From positions 35,161 to 99,160 of the forward strand of contig DASUTB010000055.1 in NCBI GenBank assembly GCA_036374835.1: DNA of 64,000 nucleotides, read 5' to 3'. This document shows, piece by piece, positions 32,505-40,510 of this stretch; within the stretch, counting starts at the first letter, position 1, and each line of letters starts with the position of its first letter. Origin of the DNA: DASUTB01 sp036374835. Lineage in GTDB: Bacteria > Actinomycetota > Actinomycetes > Jiangellales > Jiangellaceae. Below the pieces are notes generated by a model that saw only the letters and a list, made by a program, of their open reading frames with translations, was not told the DNA's origin and did no database searches. The translations under genes and the position numbers were made by a program.

Positions 32505-34391
32505 GTGTCTGAGACTGAACTCTTCGGAGCATCCGAAATCACACCTGAACCCGCGAAGGACGCTGCCGACGACAAGCCCAAGCGCCGTCGTGCACCGGGC
32601 CTGTCCGGCATGGTGCTCTCCGAGCTGCAGCAGCTCGCCACCAGCCTTGGCGTCAGCGGCACCGGCCGGATGCGCAAGAGCGAGCTGATCGCCGCCATCA
32701 AGGCGGCGCAGGGCGCGCCCAGCGACGCCACCGATCACGGCGCCACGCGGGACACCGCCGAGGGCGGTGCCAAGTCGGCCGAGTCCCGGCAGGGCACCTT
32801 GGTGGCGTCCAGCGCCGCGCGCGATGCCGCCGGTAGCAATGCCGGCAGTGCCAACGCCGCAGGTAGTGGGGACGGCGAGCCGCGCGTCGAACGTGCCGAG
32901 CCGGGCGAGCGGGCCGGGCAGCAGGGCGGCGGCGACGACGGCGGCAGTAGTGGGGGCCGGCGTCCGTCCGGCGAGTCCGGCGAGTCCGGCCAGGACGACC
33001 AGAAGGCGCAGAACCGCGGCGACAAGCAGGACAAGTCCGAGCGCGGCGGCGATGGCCGCAACCAGGACGGCAAGCAGCAGGGCAAGTCCGATCGTCAGGG
33101 CGGCCAGCAGGGCCAGGGCGGCCAGGGCGGCGGCCGGCAGGACGACGACGATCGCCAGGGTGGCCGGCGGCGCCGCCGGGATCGCCGGGGCAACCGGGAC
33201 CGGCGCGGCGGTGGCGGCCGCGAGCAGGAGCCGGTGATCCTCGAGGACGACGTCTTGATCCCGGTCGCCGGGATTCTCGACATCCTCGACAACTACGCCT
33301 TCGTGCGCACCTCGGGCTACCTGCCCGGCAAGGACGACGTCTACGTCTCGCTCGCGATGGTGCGTAAGCACGGCCTGCGCAAGGGCGACGCGATCACCGG
33401 CGTCGTCCGCCAGCCGCGCGAGGGCGAGAAGCAGCAGAAGTTCAATGCGCTGGTCCGGGTCGACACGGTGAACGGGACCGACCCGGAGGCGGCCAAGAGC
33501 CGGACCGAGTTCCAGAAGCTCACACCGCTGTACCCGCAGGAGCGGATGCGGCTCGAGACGGACGCGAACAACCTCAGCACGCGCATCATCGACCTGGTGG
33601 CCCCCATCGGCAAGGGGCAGCGGGCGCTGCTCGTCTCCCCGCCGAAGGCCGGTAAGACGCTGATGATGCAGGCGATCGCCAACGCCATCACCACGAACAA
33701 CCCGGAGGCGCACCTGATGGTCGTCCTGGTGGACGAGCGTCCTGAGGAGGTCACCGACTTCGAGCGCACGGTCAAGGGCGAGGTCATCTCGTCCACGTTC
33801 GACCGTCCGGCCGACGACCACACGACCGTCGCGGAGCTGGCGATCGAGCGGGCCAAGCGGCTCGTGGAGCTCGGGCACGACGTGGTGGTGCTGCTGGACG
33901 GCATCACCCGGCTGGGCCGGGCCTACAACCTGGCCGCGCCGGCCAGCGGCCGGATCATGTCCGGTGGTGTCGACTCGAGCGCCCTGTACCCGCCGAAGAA
34001 GTTCTTCGGTGCGGCCCGCAACATCGAGCACGGCGGCTCGCTGACGATCATCGCAACGGCGCTGATCGAGACCGGCTCGCGAATGGACGAGGTCATCTTC
34101 GAGGAGTTCAAGGGCACCGGCAACTCCGAGATCCGGCTGCGTCGCGACCTGGCCGACAAGCGGCTGTTCCCGGCGATCGACGTCGACGCCTCGGGTACCC
34201 GCCGCGAGGAGATCCTGGTCTCGAAGGAAGAGCTGGCGATCATGTGGAAGCTGCGGCGGGTGCTGTCGGCACTGGATCCGCAGCAGGCCATCGAGCTGCT
34301 CATGAACCGGCTGAAGAACTCCCGTACGAACATCGAGTTCCTCCAGCACGTCCAGAAGACCACGCCGGGCGAGGGTCTCGGCGAGGACTAA
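32505..34391 (+). CDS. rho: Transcription termination factor Rho with large hydrophilic insert
   Basis: A 628-residue hexameric RNA helicase that terminates transcription. The Rho N-terminal helical domain (about 33-70, LSGMVLSELQQLATSLGV) is followed by a low-complexity insert of about 170 residues very rich in Gly, Asp, Gln, Arg and Lys. Then come the RNA-binding cold-shock-like domain (VAGILDILDNYAFVRTSGYL) and the ATPase domain. Walker A is SPPKAGKT at about 378-385, Walker B VVVLLDGITRLGRAYN, and the Q and R loops follow. Such inserts are known in actinobacterial Rho. GTG start after GGGAAGG. Confidence 0.96.
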   Translation: MSETELFGASEITPEPAKDAADDKPKRRRAPGLSGMVLSELQQLATSLGVSGTGRMRKSELIAAIKAAQGAPSDATDHGATRDTAEGGAKSAESRQGTLVASSAARDAAGSNAGSANAAGSGDGEPRVERAEPGERAGQQGGGDDGGSSGGRRPSGESGESGQDDQKAQNRGDKQDKSERGGDGRNQDGKQQGKSDRQGGQQGQGGQGGGRQDDDDRQGGRRRRRDRRGNRDRRGGGGREQEPVILEDDVLIPVAGILDILDNYAFVRTSGYLPGKDDVYVSLAMVRKHGLRKGDAITGVVRQPREGEKQQKFNALVRVDTVNGTDPEAAKSRTEFQKLTPLYPQERMRLETDANNLSTRIIDLVAPIGKGQRALLVSPPKAGKTLMMQAIANAITTNNPEAHLMVVLVDERPEEVTDFERTVKGEVISSTFDRPADDHTTVAELAIERAKRLVELGHDVVVLLDGITRLGRAYNLAAPASGRIMSGGVDSSALYPPKKFFGAARNIEHGGSLTIIATALIETGSRMDEVIFEEFKGTGNSEIRLRRDLADKRLFPAIDVDASGTRREEILVSKEELAIMWKLRRVLSALDPQQAIELLMNRLKNSRTNIEFLQHVQKTTPGEGLGED

Positions 34392-34395
34392 CCCC

Positions 34396-34478
34396 CTCCA
34401 GAATGATCACGTAATCGTCCCTTTGTTCTGCTTAACGACCCGTCAACGGGTCGCGAAGCGGACCATTCGGCGCCGAAT
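34396..34478. repeat. Repeat family A, copy 4, with terminator-like hairpin after rho
   Basis: It begins five bases after the rho stop region with CTCCAGAATGATCACGT. A hairpin at 34430-34459 has CGACCCG/CGGGTCG arms around TCAA, extended by GCTT/AAGC. A perfect 14-base palindrome ATTCGGCGCCGAAT follows at 34465-34478. The left end matches the other family A copies; the interior differs. Confidence 0.7.
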
Positions 34479-34592
34479 CTCCGGTTTGGTCAGGCGTGCC
34501 ACGGGCTGGAATAATGGAATGTTGGTTCCGGTTCACCGTCCGTACCGAGCGCGACGGACCCGGCGACCCACAGATCGAGGAGCACATCCACC

Positions 34593-34808
34593 ATGAAGTC
34601 TGGTATTCACCCTGAGTATGTGGAGACGACCGTCACCTGCACGTGCGGCAACACCTTCACGACGCGCAGCACGGCCAGCAACGGCGTCATCCACGCCGAA
34701 GTTTGCTCGAACTGCCACCCCTTCTACACGGGCAAGCAGAAGATTCTGGACACCGGTGGCCGGGTGGCGCGGTTCCAGTCGCGGTACGGCAAGAAGGCCA
34801 ACAAATAG
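34593..34808 (+). CDS. rpmE: Ribosomal protein bL31, zinc-binding form
   Basis: A 71-residue 50S subunit protein. The zinc ligands are the Cys pairs in TCTCGNTF and EVCSNCHPFYTG, so this is the Zn-containing (C+) form. Typical end GKQKILDTGGRVARFQSRYG. ATG after GAGGAG. It stands between two family A repeats, and rho-rpmE-prfA is the usual order in bacteria. Confidence 0.97.
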   Translation: MKSGIHPEYVETTVTCTCGNTFTTRSTASNGVIHAEVCSNCHPFYTGKQKILDTGGRVARFQSRYGKKANK

Positions 34809-34830
34809 CACCGCGCGGGGCATCGTCCTA

Positions 34831-34920
34831 CCAGAATGACCATGTTGAGCCGGTAATTCCGTGCTTAACGTGGTCTGCGGGCGGGGTTAAGCACGGAATT
34901 ACCGGCTTAACATGGTCGTT
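34831..34920. repeat. Palindromic repeat family A, copy 5 (32-bp-arm hairpin)
   Basis: The best preserved copy, with both ends. It opens with CCAGAATGACCATGTTGAGC. Arms 34838-34869 and 34886-34917 pair with one mismatch in 32, around a 16-base loop. It lies between rpmE and prfA and ends 20 bases before the prfA start, so prfA transcription must start in or read through it. Confidence 0.92.
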
Positions 34921-34940
34921 TTGTGGCGAAGGAGGTTCGG

Positions 34941-36020
34941 GTGTTCGAGCGAATCGATGATCTCGTCGCCGAGCATGCCGAACTCGAGCAACGCCTTGCC
35001 GACCCGGCCGTGCATGCGGACGCGGCCAACGCCCGTAAGCTCTCTCGGCGGTATGCCGAACTCAGCGCCATCGTCAAGACGTACAAGGCGTGGCGCCAGG
35101 CCGGCGAAGATCGGGACGCCGCACTCGAGCTCGCCCGCGACGACGCGGCGTTCGCCGACGAAGCGGAGCAACTCGCCGCCCGCCGGGCCGAACTCGAGGA
35201 AGAGCTGCGCAAGCTCATGCTGCCGCGCGACCCGCATGACGATCGTGATGTGATCGTGGAGATCAAAGCCGGCGCGGGCGGCGACGAGTCCGCCCTCTTC
35301 GCCGGCGACCTGCTGCGGATGTACATGCGCTACGCCGAACGCAGCGGCTGGAAGGCCGAGCTGATCGACGCCGAGGAGTCCGACCTCGGCGGCTATAAGG
35401 ACGCCTCGCTCGCCATCAAAGCCAGGGGCACGCCGGAGCCGGGTACGGCGCCCTACGCGCGCCTGAAGTTCGAAGGCGGCGTGCACCGCGTCCAGCGGGT
35501 ACCGGTGACCGAGAGCCAGGGCCGGATCCACACCTCGGCGGCCGGTGTCATGGTGCTGCCCGAGGTCGAGGTCGACACCGAGGTCGAGATCAACCCGAAC
35601 GATCTGCGCATCGACGTCTACCGGTCGTCCGGACCTGGCGGTCAGAGCGTCAACACGACCGATTCGGCAGTGCGCATCACCCACCTGCCCACCGGAATCG
35701 TCGTCTCGTGCCAGAACGAGAAGAGCCAGCTGCAGAACAAGGAGCAGGCCATGCGTATCCTTCGCGCCCGCCTGCTCGCGGCGGCACAGGAAGAAGCCGA
35801 GGCGGCGGCGTCGGCCGAACGACGCAGCCAGGTACGGACGTTCGACCGATCGGAGCGCGTCCGCACCTACAACTTCCCGGAGAACCGCATCTCCGATCAT
35901 CGCGTCGGCTACAAGGCGCACAACCTCGACGCCGTGCTCGAGGGCGATCTGGACGCGGTCATCCAAGCGCTGGTCGATGCCGACTCCGCCGAGCGGATGT
36001 CCGCCAGCGCGGCCGGGTGA
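34941..36020 (+). CDS. prfA: Peptide chain release factor 1
   Basis: A 359-residue release factor that reads UAA and UAG stops. GTG 34941 lies six bases after AAGGAGG and gives the standard start MFERIDDLVAEHAELEQRL. The GGQ motif that triggers peptide release is in SSGPGGQSVNTTDSAVR. The codon-recognition segment RGTPEPGTAPYARLKFE is in its usual place, though the more common form of the PxT region is not obvious by eye. A family B repeat follows ten bases after the stop, then prmC, which methylates the GGQ glutamine. Confidence 0.96.
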   Translation: MFERIDDLVAEHAELEQRLADPAVHADAANARKLSRRYAELSAIVKTYKAWRQAGEDRDAALELARDDAAFADEAEQLAARRAELEEELRKLMLPRDPHDDRDVIVEIKAGAGGDESALFAGDLLRMYMRYAERSGWKAELIDAEESDLGGYKDASLAIKARGTPEPGTAPYARLKFEGGVHRVQRVPVTESQGRIHTSAAGVMVLPEVEVDTEVEINPNDLRIDVYRSSGPGGQSVNTTDSAVRITHLPTGIVVSCQNEKSQLQNKEQAMRILRARLLAAAQEEAEAAASAERRSQVRTFDRSERVRTYNFPENRISDHRVGYKAHNLDAVLEGDLDAVIQALVDADSAERMSASAAG

Positions 36021-36030
36021 TGCGCCCGCC

Positions 36031-36105
36031 ACCAGGCTTGGCGACATCAGACCATGCATGCGTGGGTGGTGTGATGTGGCCGGGCCTGCCGAACGTGATC
36101 GATCG
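36031..36105. repeat. Palindromic repeat family B, copy 2 (inverted relative to copy 1)
   Basis: Read on the minus strand it matches copy 12097-12168 closely over about 75 bases, including the loop TGCATGCGTGGG and the end CCGAACGTGATCGATCGG. It starts ten bases after the prfA stop and ends shortly before prmC. The inner stem GACATCA.../...TGATGT is imperfect here. Confidence 0.85.
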
Positions 36106-36123
36106 GCGATGGGGGCGAAAGGG

Positions 36124-37053
36124 GTGACGGCGATCCGTGAGCTGTTGGCCGGCGCGACGCGCGAGTTGACCGCGGCGGGCGTGCCGTCCCCGCGATTCGA
36201 TGCAGAAGAACTTGCCGCGTCATTGCTCGGCGTGCGGCGCGGCGAGCTCATCGCCCATCCGGACCTCGACGATGCCACCCTGGCCGCGTACCGGGACCTC
36301 GTGCAGCGCCGGGCGCAGCGTGAACCGCTCCAGCACATCACCGGGGTCGCGCACTTCCGGCACATCACGGTCCGGGTCGGTCCGGGAGTGTTCATCCCGA
36401 GGCCGGAGACCGAGGTGGTCGCCGGTGCCGCGATCGAAGTGGCGCAGAAGATCGCCGCAAACGGCTCGGTTCCGACCGTGGTCGACCTCTACGCCGGCTC
36501 CGGCGCGATCGCGATCGCCGTCGCCGACGAGGTGCCGCAAGCGGCGGTGCACGCGGTTGAAGGTGACGACGCCGCTGCTCGCTGGCTTTCGCGCAACGCA
36601 GCGGGCATTTCCGGTGGCCGGCTGCACGCACATCACGAGGAGGTCGCCGAGTGCGCGGACGGCGTCCTGCGCGACATCACCGGCACCGTCGACGTCGTCG
36701 TCGCCAACCCTCCGTACATCCCGGAAGGTGCACACATCCGGGACGCCGAGGTCGCCGAGCACGACCCACCGCCCGCGCTGTGGTCGGGCCGCGATGGCTT
36801 GGACGCGATGCGCGTCCTCGAGCGGACGGCCGCCCGCCTGCTCAGGCCCGGCGGAATCGCAATCGCCGAACACGCCGATGTGCAGGGCGAGAGCGCACCA
36901 GCGGTGTTCGCGAGTACCGGCCGATGGACGGACGTCGCCGACCATGCGGACTGGACCGACCGCCCCCGTTATCTCACCGCCTCACGTGCCCTCGCGCCCA
37001 CGGCACAGGGGACGAGGGGAGCGGTCGCGGCGAGCGAGCAGCACGACGAGTAG
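36124..37053 (+). CDS. prmC: Release factor glutamine methyltransferase
   Basis: A protein of about 309 residues that methylates the GGQ glutamine of release factors. A helical N-terminal domain (TAIRELLAGATRELTAAGV) precedes the SAM domain with the motif DLYAGSGAIAIAVA. The catalytic NPPYIP that binds the target glutamine is VVVANPPYIPEGA. GTG 36124 is preferred; ATG 36109 in the same frame would add five residues. It follows prfA, its substrate gene, as usual. Confidence 0.94.
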   Translation: MTAIRELLAGATRELTAAGVPSPRFDAEELAASLLGVRRGELIAHPDLDDATLAAYRDLVQRRAQREPLQHITGVAHFRHITVRVGPGVFIPRPETEVVAGAAIEVAQKIAANGSVPTVVDLYAGSGAIAIAVADEVPQAAVHAVEGDDAAARWLSRNAAGISGGRLHAHHEEVAECADGVLRDITGTVDVVVANPPYIPEGAHIRDAEVAEHDPPPALWSGRDGLDAMRVLERTAARLLRPGGIAIAEHADVQGESAPAVFASTGRWTDVADHADWTDRPRYLTASRALAPTAQGTRGAVAASEQHDE

Positions 37054-37063
37054 ATTGCACCGC

Positions 37064-37849
37064 GTGAGCCGAACGTTCGACTGCAACAATCCAGGGGAGC
37101 GGTCCCGCGGCATCTCCGCGGCGGTCCGTGCGGTGCGCCGCGGCAAGCTCGTGGTGCTGCCGACGGACACCGTCTACGGCATCGGGTGCGATGCGTTCAA
37201 CCAAGACGCGGTCGCTGCGCTGCAAAGCGCCAAGGGCCGCGGGTCGAACAAGCCGCCGCCCGTTCTGGTCGGTTCCACGGCCACCCTTCCGGGCATCTCG
37301 GCGCAGTCCGGCGGTCTGGTGAAGAAGCTGACCGAGGCGTTCTGGCCGGGCGGCTTGACGATCGTCTGCCGCGAGCAGCCGTCCCTGAAATGGAACCTCG
37401 GCGACACCTTCGGCACGGTCGCCGTTCGCATGCCGCTGCACCCGGTGGCGATCGAGGTGTTGAAGCAGACCGGGCCGATGGCCGTCAGCAGCGCGAACGT
37501 CACCGGCAAGCCGCCCTCCCGTACCGCCGCCGAAGCCAAGGAACAGCTCGGCGAGTCGGTGGCGGTGTATCTCGAGTCGTTCCCGAGCGAGGACCTCGTG
37601 GCGTCGACGATCGTCGACGTCACCGCCGATCCTCCACGTGTGCTACGCGAGGGCGCGGTGAGTCTGGAGACGCTGCGCGAGGTTGTCCCGGCCGTGATCG
37701 GCGTCGGCGAGGAACCGGCATCGGCACCCGGCGGCGACCCGTCCGCCGATACTTCGGAGACGGCCGAAGAGGGTGACGGTCGGGCCGATCCGGAGGGATC
37801 GAACGGGGCGGAGCAGGACGACGCCCGCACGAGCGAATCGAACCGCTGA
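37064..37849 (+). CDS. L-threonylcarbamoyladenylate synthase (Sua5/YwlC family)
   Basis: A 261-residue protein. The YrdC/Sua5 domain (about 15-205) makes threonylcarbamoyl-AMP, the precursor of t6A in tRNAs reading ANN codons. Motifs seen are KLVVLPTDTVYGIGCDAFN, the KGRGSNKPPPVLV lysine/arginine pocket and SSANVTGKPPSRT. A C-terminal tail of about 50 residues is acidic and low-complexity. GTG 37064 follows prmC by ten bases. This prmC-sua5-wecA order is typical of actinobacteria. Confidence 0.93.
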   Translation: MSRTFDCNNPGERSRGISAAVRAVRRGKLVVLPTDTVYGIGCDAFNQDAVAALQSAKGRGSNKPPPVLVGSTATLPGISAQSGGLVKKLTEAFWPGGLTIVCREQPSLKWNLGDTFGTVAVRMPLHPVAIEVLKQTGPMAVSSANVTGKPPSRTAAEAKEQLGESVAVYLESFPSEDLVASTIVDVTADPPRVLREGAVSLETLREVVPAVIGVGEEPASAPGGDPSADTSETAEEGDGRADPEGSNGAEQDDARTSESNR

Positions 37850-37858
37850 CCACCGGCC

Positions 37859-39088
37859 ATGCGCGAATACCTCATCACCATTCTGATCGCCGCCGGCACA
37901 ACCTATCTGCTCGTGGGCCCGGTCGCGTCGATCGCCCGACGGATCGGAGCCGCGCCGCCGACGCGTGACCGCGATGTGCATCGGGCACCGGTGCCGCGGC
38001 TCGGCGGTCTGGCGATGCTCGGAGGCTTGCTCGCCGCGATGCTGGTCGCCAGCTTCCTGCCGAGAATGGGCCTCGTCTTCGAAGGGTCGAGCGACGCTCG
38101 CGCGCTGCTGACCTCGGCAGCGGTGATCTGTCTCATCGGTGCCGCGGACGACATCTGGGAGCTGCCCGCGCTCACCAAACTGGCCGGCCAACTGTTCGCG
38201 GCCGGACTGCTGGTCGTGCAGGGCGTGCAGCTGATCTGGCTGCCGCTACCGACCGGCGGCACATTCTCACTCGACCCGGCGCAGGGTGCGCTGCTGACGA
38301 TCCTGCTGGTCGTGGCCACCGCGAACGCGATCAACTTCATCGACGGGCTCGACGGGCTGGCCGCCGGAGTAGTCGGGATCGGCGCCGCGGCCGTCTTCAC
38401 GTACGTGTACGCGCTGACGGTGGCCGGCGACCTGACGCGGCTGACCATGCCGGCTCTCGTGACCGCGATCATCTGTGGTGTCTGCCTCGGCTTCCTGCCG
38501 CACAACGTGCACCCGGCGAAGGTCTTCATGGGCGACTCCGGTGCGCTGCTGCTCGGGTTGTTGCTGGCCAGCGGCACCATCACGCTGACCGGACGTTTTC
38601 CCGCTCAGGGGGAGCTGGAGCCGTCGTTCCTGCTCGCGATGCTGCCGCTGCTGATCCCGGTCGCGGTGATCGCGATTCCGCTGACGGACATGCTGCTGGC
38701 CGTGTTCCGGCGAACCGGGGAGGGACGGTCACCGTTCACGCCGGACAAGAGTCACCTCCACCATCAGCTGCTCGAGCTCGGGCACTCGCACGGCCGGGCG
38801 GTACTGATCATGTGGTCGTGGACGGCGCTGATCGGCTTCGGCGTCGTGCTGGTCGGGCGGTTCAACGGTTGGACGACGTGGGTGGGGCTGGGTGTCGCGG
38901 TGGGCGTGGCGCTGCTCATAACGTTGCGCCCGGCGGGCCGTGAGCGGCCAGACGATCAGGTGAGCAACTCGGGGGAGAACGACGAAGTTGCTCACCTGAT
39001 CGTTAACGGGAACGATCAGGTGGGCAAATCGGGATCAGACGGCGAGGTCTCTCACCTGATCACCGAGTCGGCCGAGGATCGCCCATGA
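37859..39088 (+). CDS. wecA: Undecaprenyl/decaprenyl-phosphate GlcNAc-1-phosphate transferase (WecA/MraY family)
   Basis: A 409-residue membrane enzyme with about eleven membrane segments. It transfers GlcNAc-1-phosphate to polyprenyl phosphate, starting cell-envelope polymer synthesis. Catalytic motifs include GAADDIWELPALTK, NAINFIDGLDGLAAG, FMGDSGALLLG and the histidine-rich KSHLHHQLLELGHSHG. The family-typical part ends near residue 360. The last 45 residues (from about RPDDQVSNSGENDEV) are hydrophilic, internally repetitive, and encoded by two tandem DNA palindromes, which is unusual. The stop overlaps the next gene's ATG. Confidence 0.93.
   Translation: MREYLITILIAAGTTYLLVGPVASIARRIGAAPPTRDRDVHRAPVPRLGGLAMLGGLLAAMLVASFLPRMGLVFEGSSDARALLTSAAVICLIGAADDIWELPALTKLAGQLFAAGLLVVQGVQLIWLPLPTGGTFSLDPAQGALLTILLVVATANAINFIDGLDGLAAGVVGIGAAAVFTYVYALTVAGDLTRLTMPALVTAIICGVCLGFLPHNVHPAKVFMGDSGALLLGLLLASGTITLTGRFPAQGELEPSFLLAMLPLLIPVAVIAIPLTDMLLAVFRRTGEGRSPFTPDKSHLHHQLLELGHSHGRAVLIMWSWTALIGFGVVLVGRFNGWTTWVGLGVAVGVALLITLRPAGRERPDDQVSNSGENDEVAHLIVNGNDQVGKSGSDGEVSHLITESAEDRP
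38952..39061. repeat. Tandem family C palindromes inside the 3' end of wecA
   Basis: The first palindrome has perfect 18-base arms at 38952-38969 and 38986-39003 (core GATCAGGTGAGCAACT) around a 16-base loop. The second, at 39014-39061, has nine-base perfect GATCAGGTG/CACCTGATC ends and a partly decayed stem. Both are read in frame, giving DDQVSNSGENDEVAHLI and NDQVGKSGSDGEVSHLI. The half-site resembles repeat 20892-20943. Confidence 0.85.
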
Positions 39089-39513
39089 GTCCCGGCGCCC
39101 ATGCGCATGCCCTGGCTCGGCGCTGGACGCTGGCGGCCGGGGCCGTTCTGGTGGTGGCCGCGGGGGTCGCGGCCGGCGGCGGAGCGGCGGTCAGCTCGGC
39201 CTTCGGCGCGGTGATCGTCGTACTGTTCCTGTCCAGCGGTGCGGTGGCACTGCGCATGTTCGGTCGCGAGGACGTTCCCGGTGGCATGGGTCTCATCGTG
39301 TTCTTGCTGGCGTTCGCGCTCCGCCTGCTTGTCGTGCTCTTCGCCGTCGCGCTGATCATCCGGTTCGACTGGGTGGACGCTCAGTGGCTCGGCGGCTCGA
39401 TCGTGGTGTGCGCCCTCGTCTGGATCACTGCACACACCATGTACGCATGGCGCCGATCCAAATCGGAGCTGATCGTCGAGCCGGAGAACCGCGACGAACG
39501 AGATGGGCCGTAG
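39085..39513 (+). CDS. AtpI-like membrane protein
   Basis: A 142-residue protein with four membrane segments and a short polar C-terminal tail. Size, topology and position between wecA and the ATP synthase genes match the AtpI (ATP synthase protein I) type found there in actinobacteria. AtpI helps c-ring assembly in some bacteria. Its ATG overlaps the wecA stop (ATGA). Unusually it is cut off from the rest of the atp operon by a divergent transporter/regulator pair. Sequence similarity in this family is weak, so the name is tentative. Confidence 0.65.
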   Translation: MSPGAHAHALARRWTLAAGAVLVVAAGVAAGGGAAVSSAFGAVIVVLFLSSGAVALRMFGREDVPGGMGLIVFLLAFALRLLVVLFAVALIIRFDWVDAQWLGGSIVVCALVWITAHTMYAWRRSKSELIVEPENRDERDGP

Positions 39514-39532
39514 CCCATCCGGCGGCGACGGT

Positions 39533-40429
39533 TCAGCGGCGGCTGATCGCGACGCCGAGCAGGCACAGCGCACCGCCGATCATTGCCAGGACGGTCGGGA
39601 GTTCGCCGAGGATCACCCAGGAGAGCAGGATGGCGATCGCCGGCACGGTGAGCGTGGTGGCGGTCAGCCGTCCGGCATCGGTGCGGGCAAGCGCGTATGC
39701 CCAGGTGGTGAACGCGATTGCGGTGGGGAACACCCCGAGGTAGACCACCCCGGCAAGGGCGCCGAGCGGGGCGGTGCTCGTCTCGACGACGAACTGTGGC
39801 GCGAAGGGCAGGAGCACGACCGCACCCGTCGCGCAGCCGAGGAACGTCGCGGTGAACACGTCAACTCCACGTAGCGCGACCTTCTGCATCAGCACACCGG
39901 ACGCATAGAGAAAGGCGGCCAGCAGCGCGAGCCAGATGCCGATGCTGTCGGTCACGGCCGCGCCGTCCGTTCCACCCAACGCGATCAGGCCGACTCCGCC
40001 GAAGGCGATCATTATGCCGATGAGCAGTGCAGGCGCGAACCCCTCGCGCAGTAGGAAACCGGCGAACACGGCTACGAGTAGCGGCGCTACGTTGACCAGC
40101 AGCGCGGCGGTGCCGGCGTCGATGTGCCGCTCGGCCTCGTTCAGCGCCACCGTGTAGATTCCGAACCAGGCGACACCGTAGGCAAGTACCAGCCGCAGCG
40201 TGCGGCCTCGCGGCCACGGGCGCCGGTGGCGCAGCGCGATCACGCCGAGTACCACGGCGCCGGATGCGATCCGCCCGAACGCGAGCGCTCCAGGTGAGTA
40301 GGACGCTCCGAGCATCCGGATGCCGACGAACGCCGAAGCCCACAGGACTACGGTGATCAGCGCAGCGGCGACAGCAAGGTACGGAGCGGGTCGCGAAGGT
40401 GCATCAGCGGGAGCGTGCGTTGTGGTCAC
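39533..40429 (-). CDS. EamA family (DMT superfamily) transporter
   Basis: A 298-residue membrane protein with ten predicted membrane segments in two EamA repeats, the second starting near residue 155 (GIWLALLAAFLYASGVLMQK). The signature GVAWFGIYTVALNEAERHIDAGTAALL is typical of this exporter family. It probably exports a metabolite or amino acid; the substrate is unknown. It is divergent from a LysR regulator that probably controls it. It is an insertion in the usual wecA-atpI-atpB order. Confidence 0.88.
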   Translation of the reverse strand: MTTTHAPADAPSRPAPYLAVAAALITVVLWASAFVGIRMLGASYSPGALAFGRIASGAVVLGVIALRHRRPWPRGRTLRLVLAYGVAWFGIYTVALNEAERHIDAGTAALLVNVAPLLVAVFAGFLLREGFAPALLIGIMIAFGGVGLIALGGTDGAAVTDSIGIWLALLAAFLYASGVLMQKVALRGVDVFTATFLGCATGAVVLLPFAPQFVVETSTAPLGALAGVVYLGVFPTAIAFTTWAYALARTDAGRLTATTLTVPAIAILLSWVILGELPTVLAMIGGALCLLGVAISRR

Positions 40430-40510
40430 GCCTCATCGTCACGTGGGAGATCCTTCAGCACAAGCGAAGGTTTCTGTATCATCGTTTAGTTCTGCTGTAT
40501 CGTTGGGCTC
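40430..40510. promoter_or_regulatory. Divergent control region of the EamA/LysR pair
   Basis: An AT-richer gap between the two divergent starts. CTGTATC occurs twice, at 40474-40480 and 40495-40501, 21 bases apart, which is two helical turns. Direct repeats on the same DNA face suit binding by a LysR tetramer. The assignment is inferred from position and spacing. Confidence 0.45.

Noticed and set aside
32358..34349. Long minus-strand frame antisense to rho
   Set aside because: A shadow of the rho codons; composition is Leu/Ala/Val/Arg-rich without domains or a ribosome site.
38952..39061. Four regularly spaced GATCAGGTG-type half-sites as a CRISPR array
   Set aside because: The half-sites are inverted pairs forming palindromes, spacing is irregular, the stretch is in frame within wecA, and no cas genes are present.
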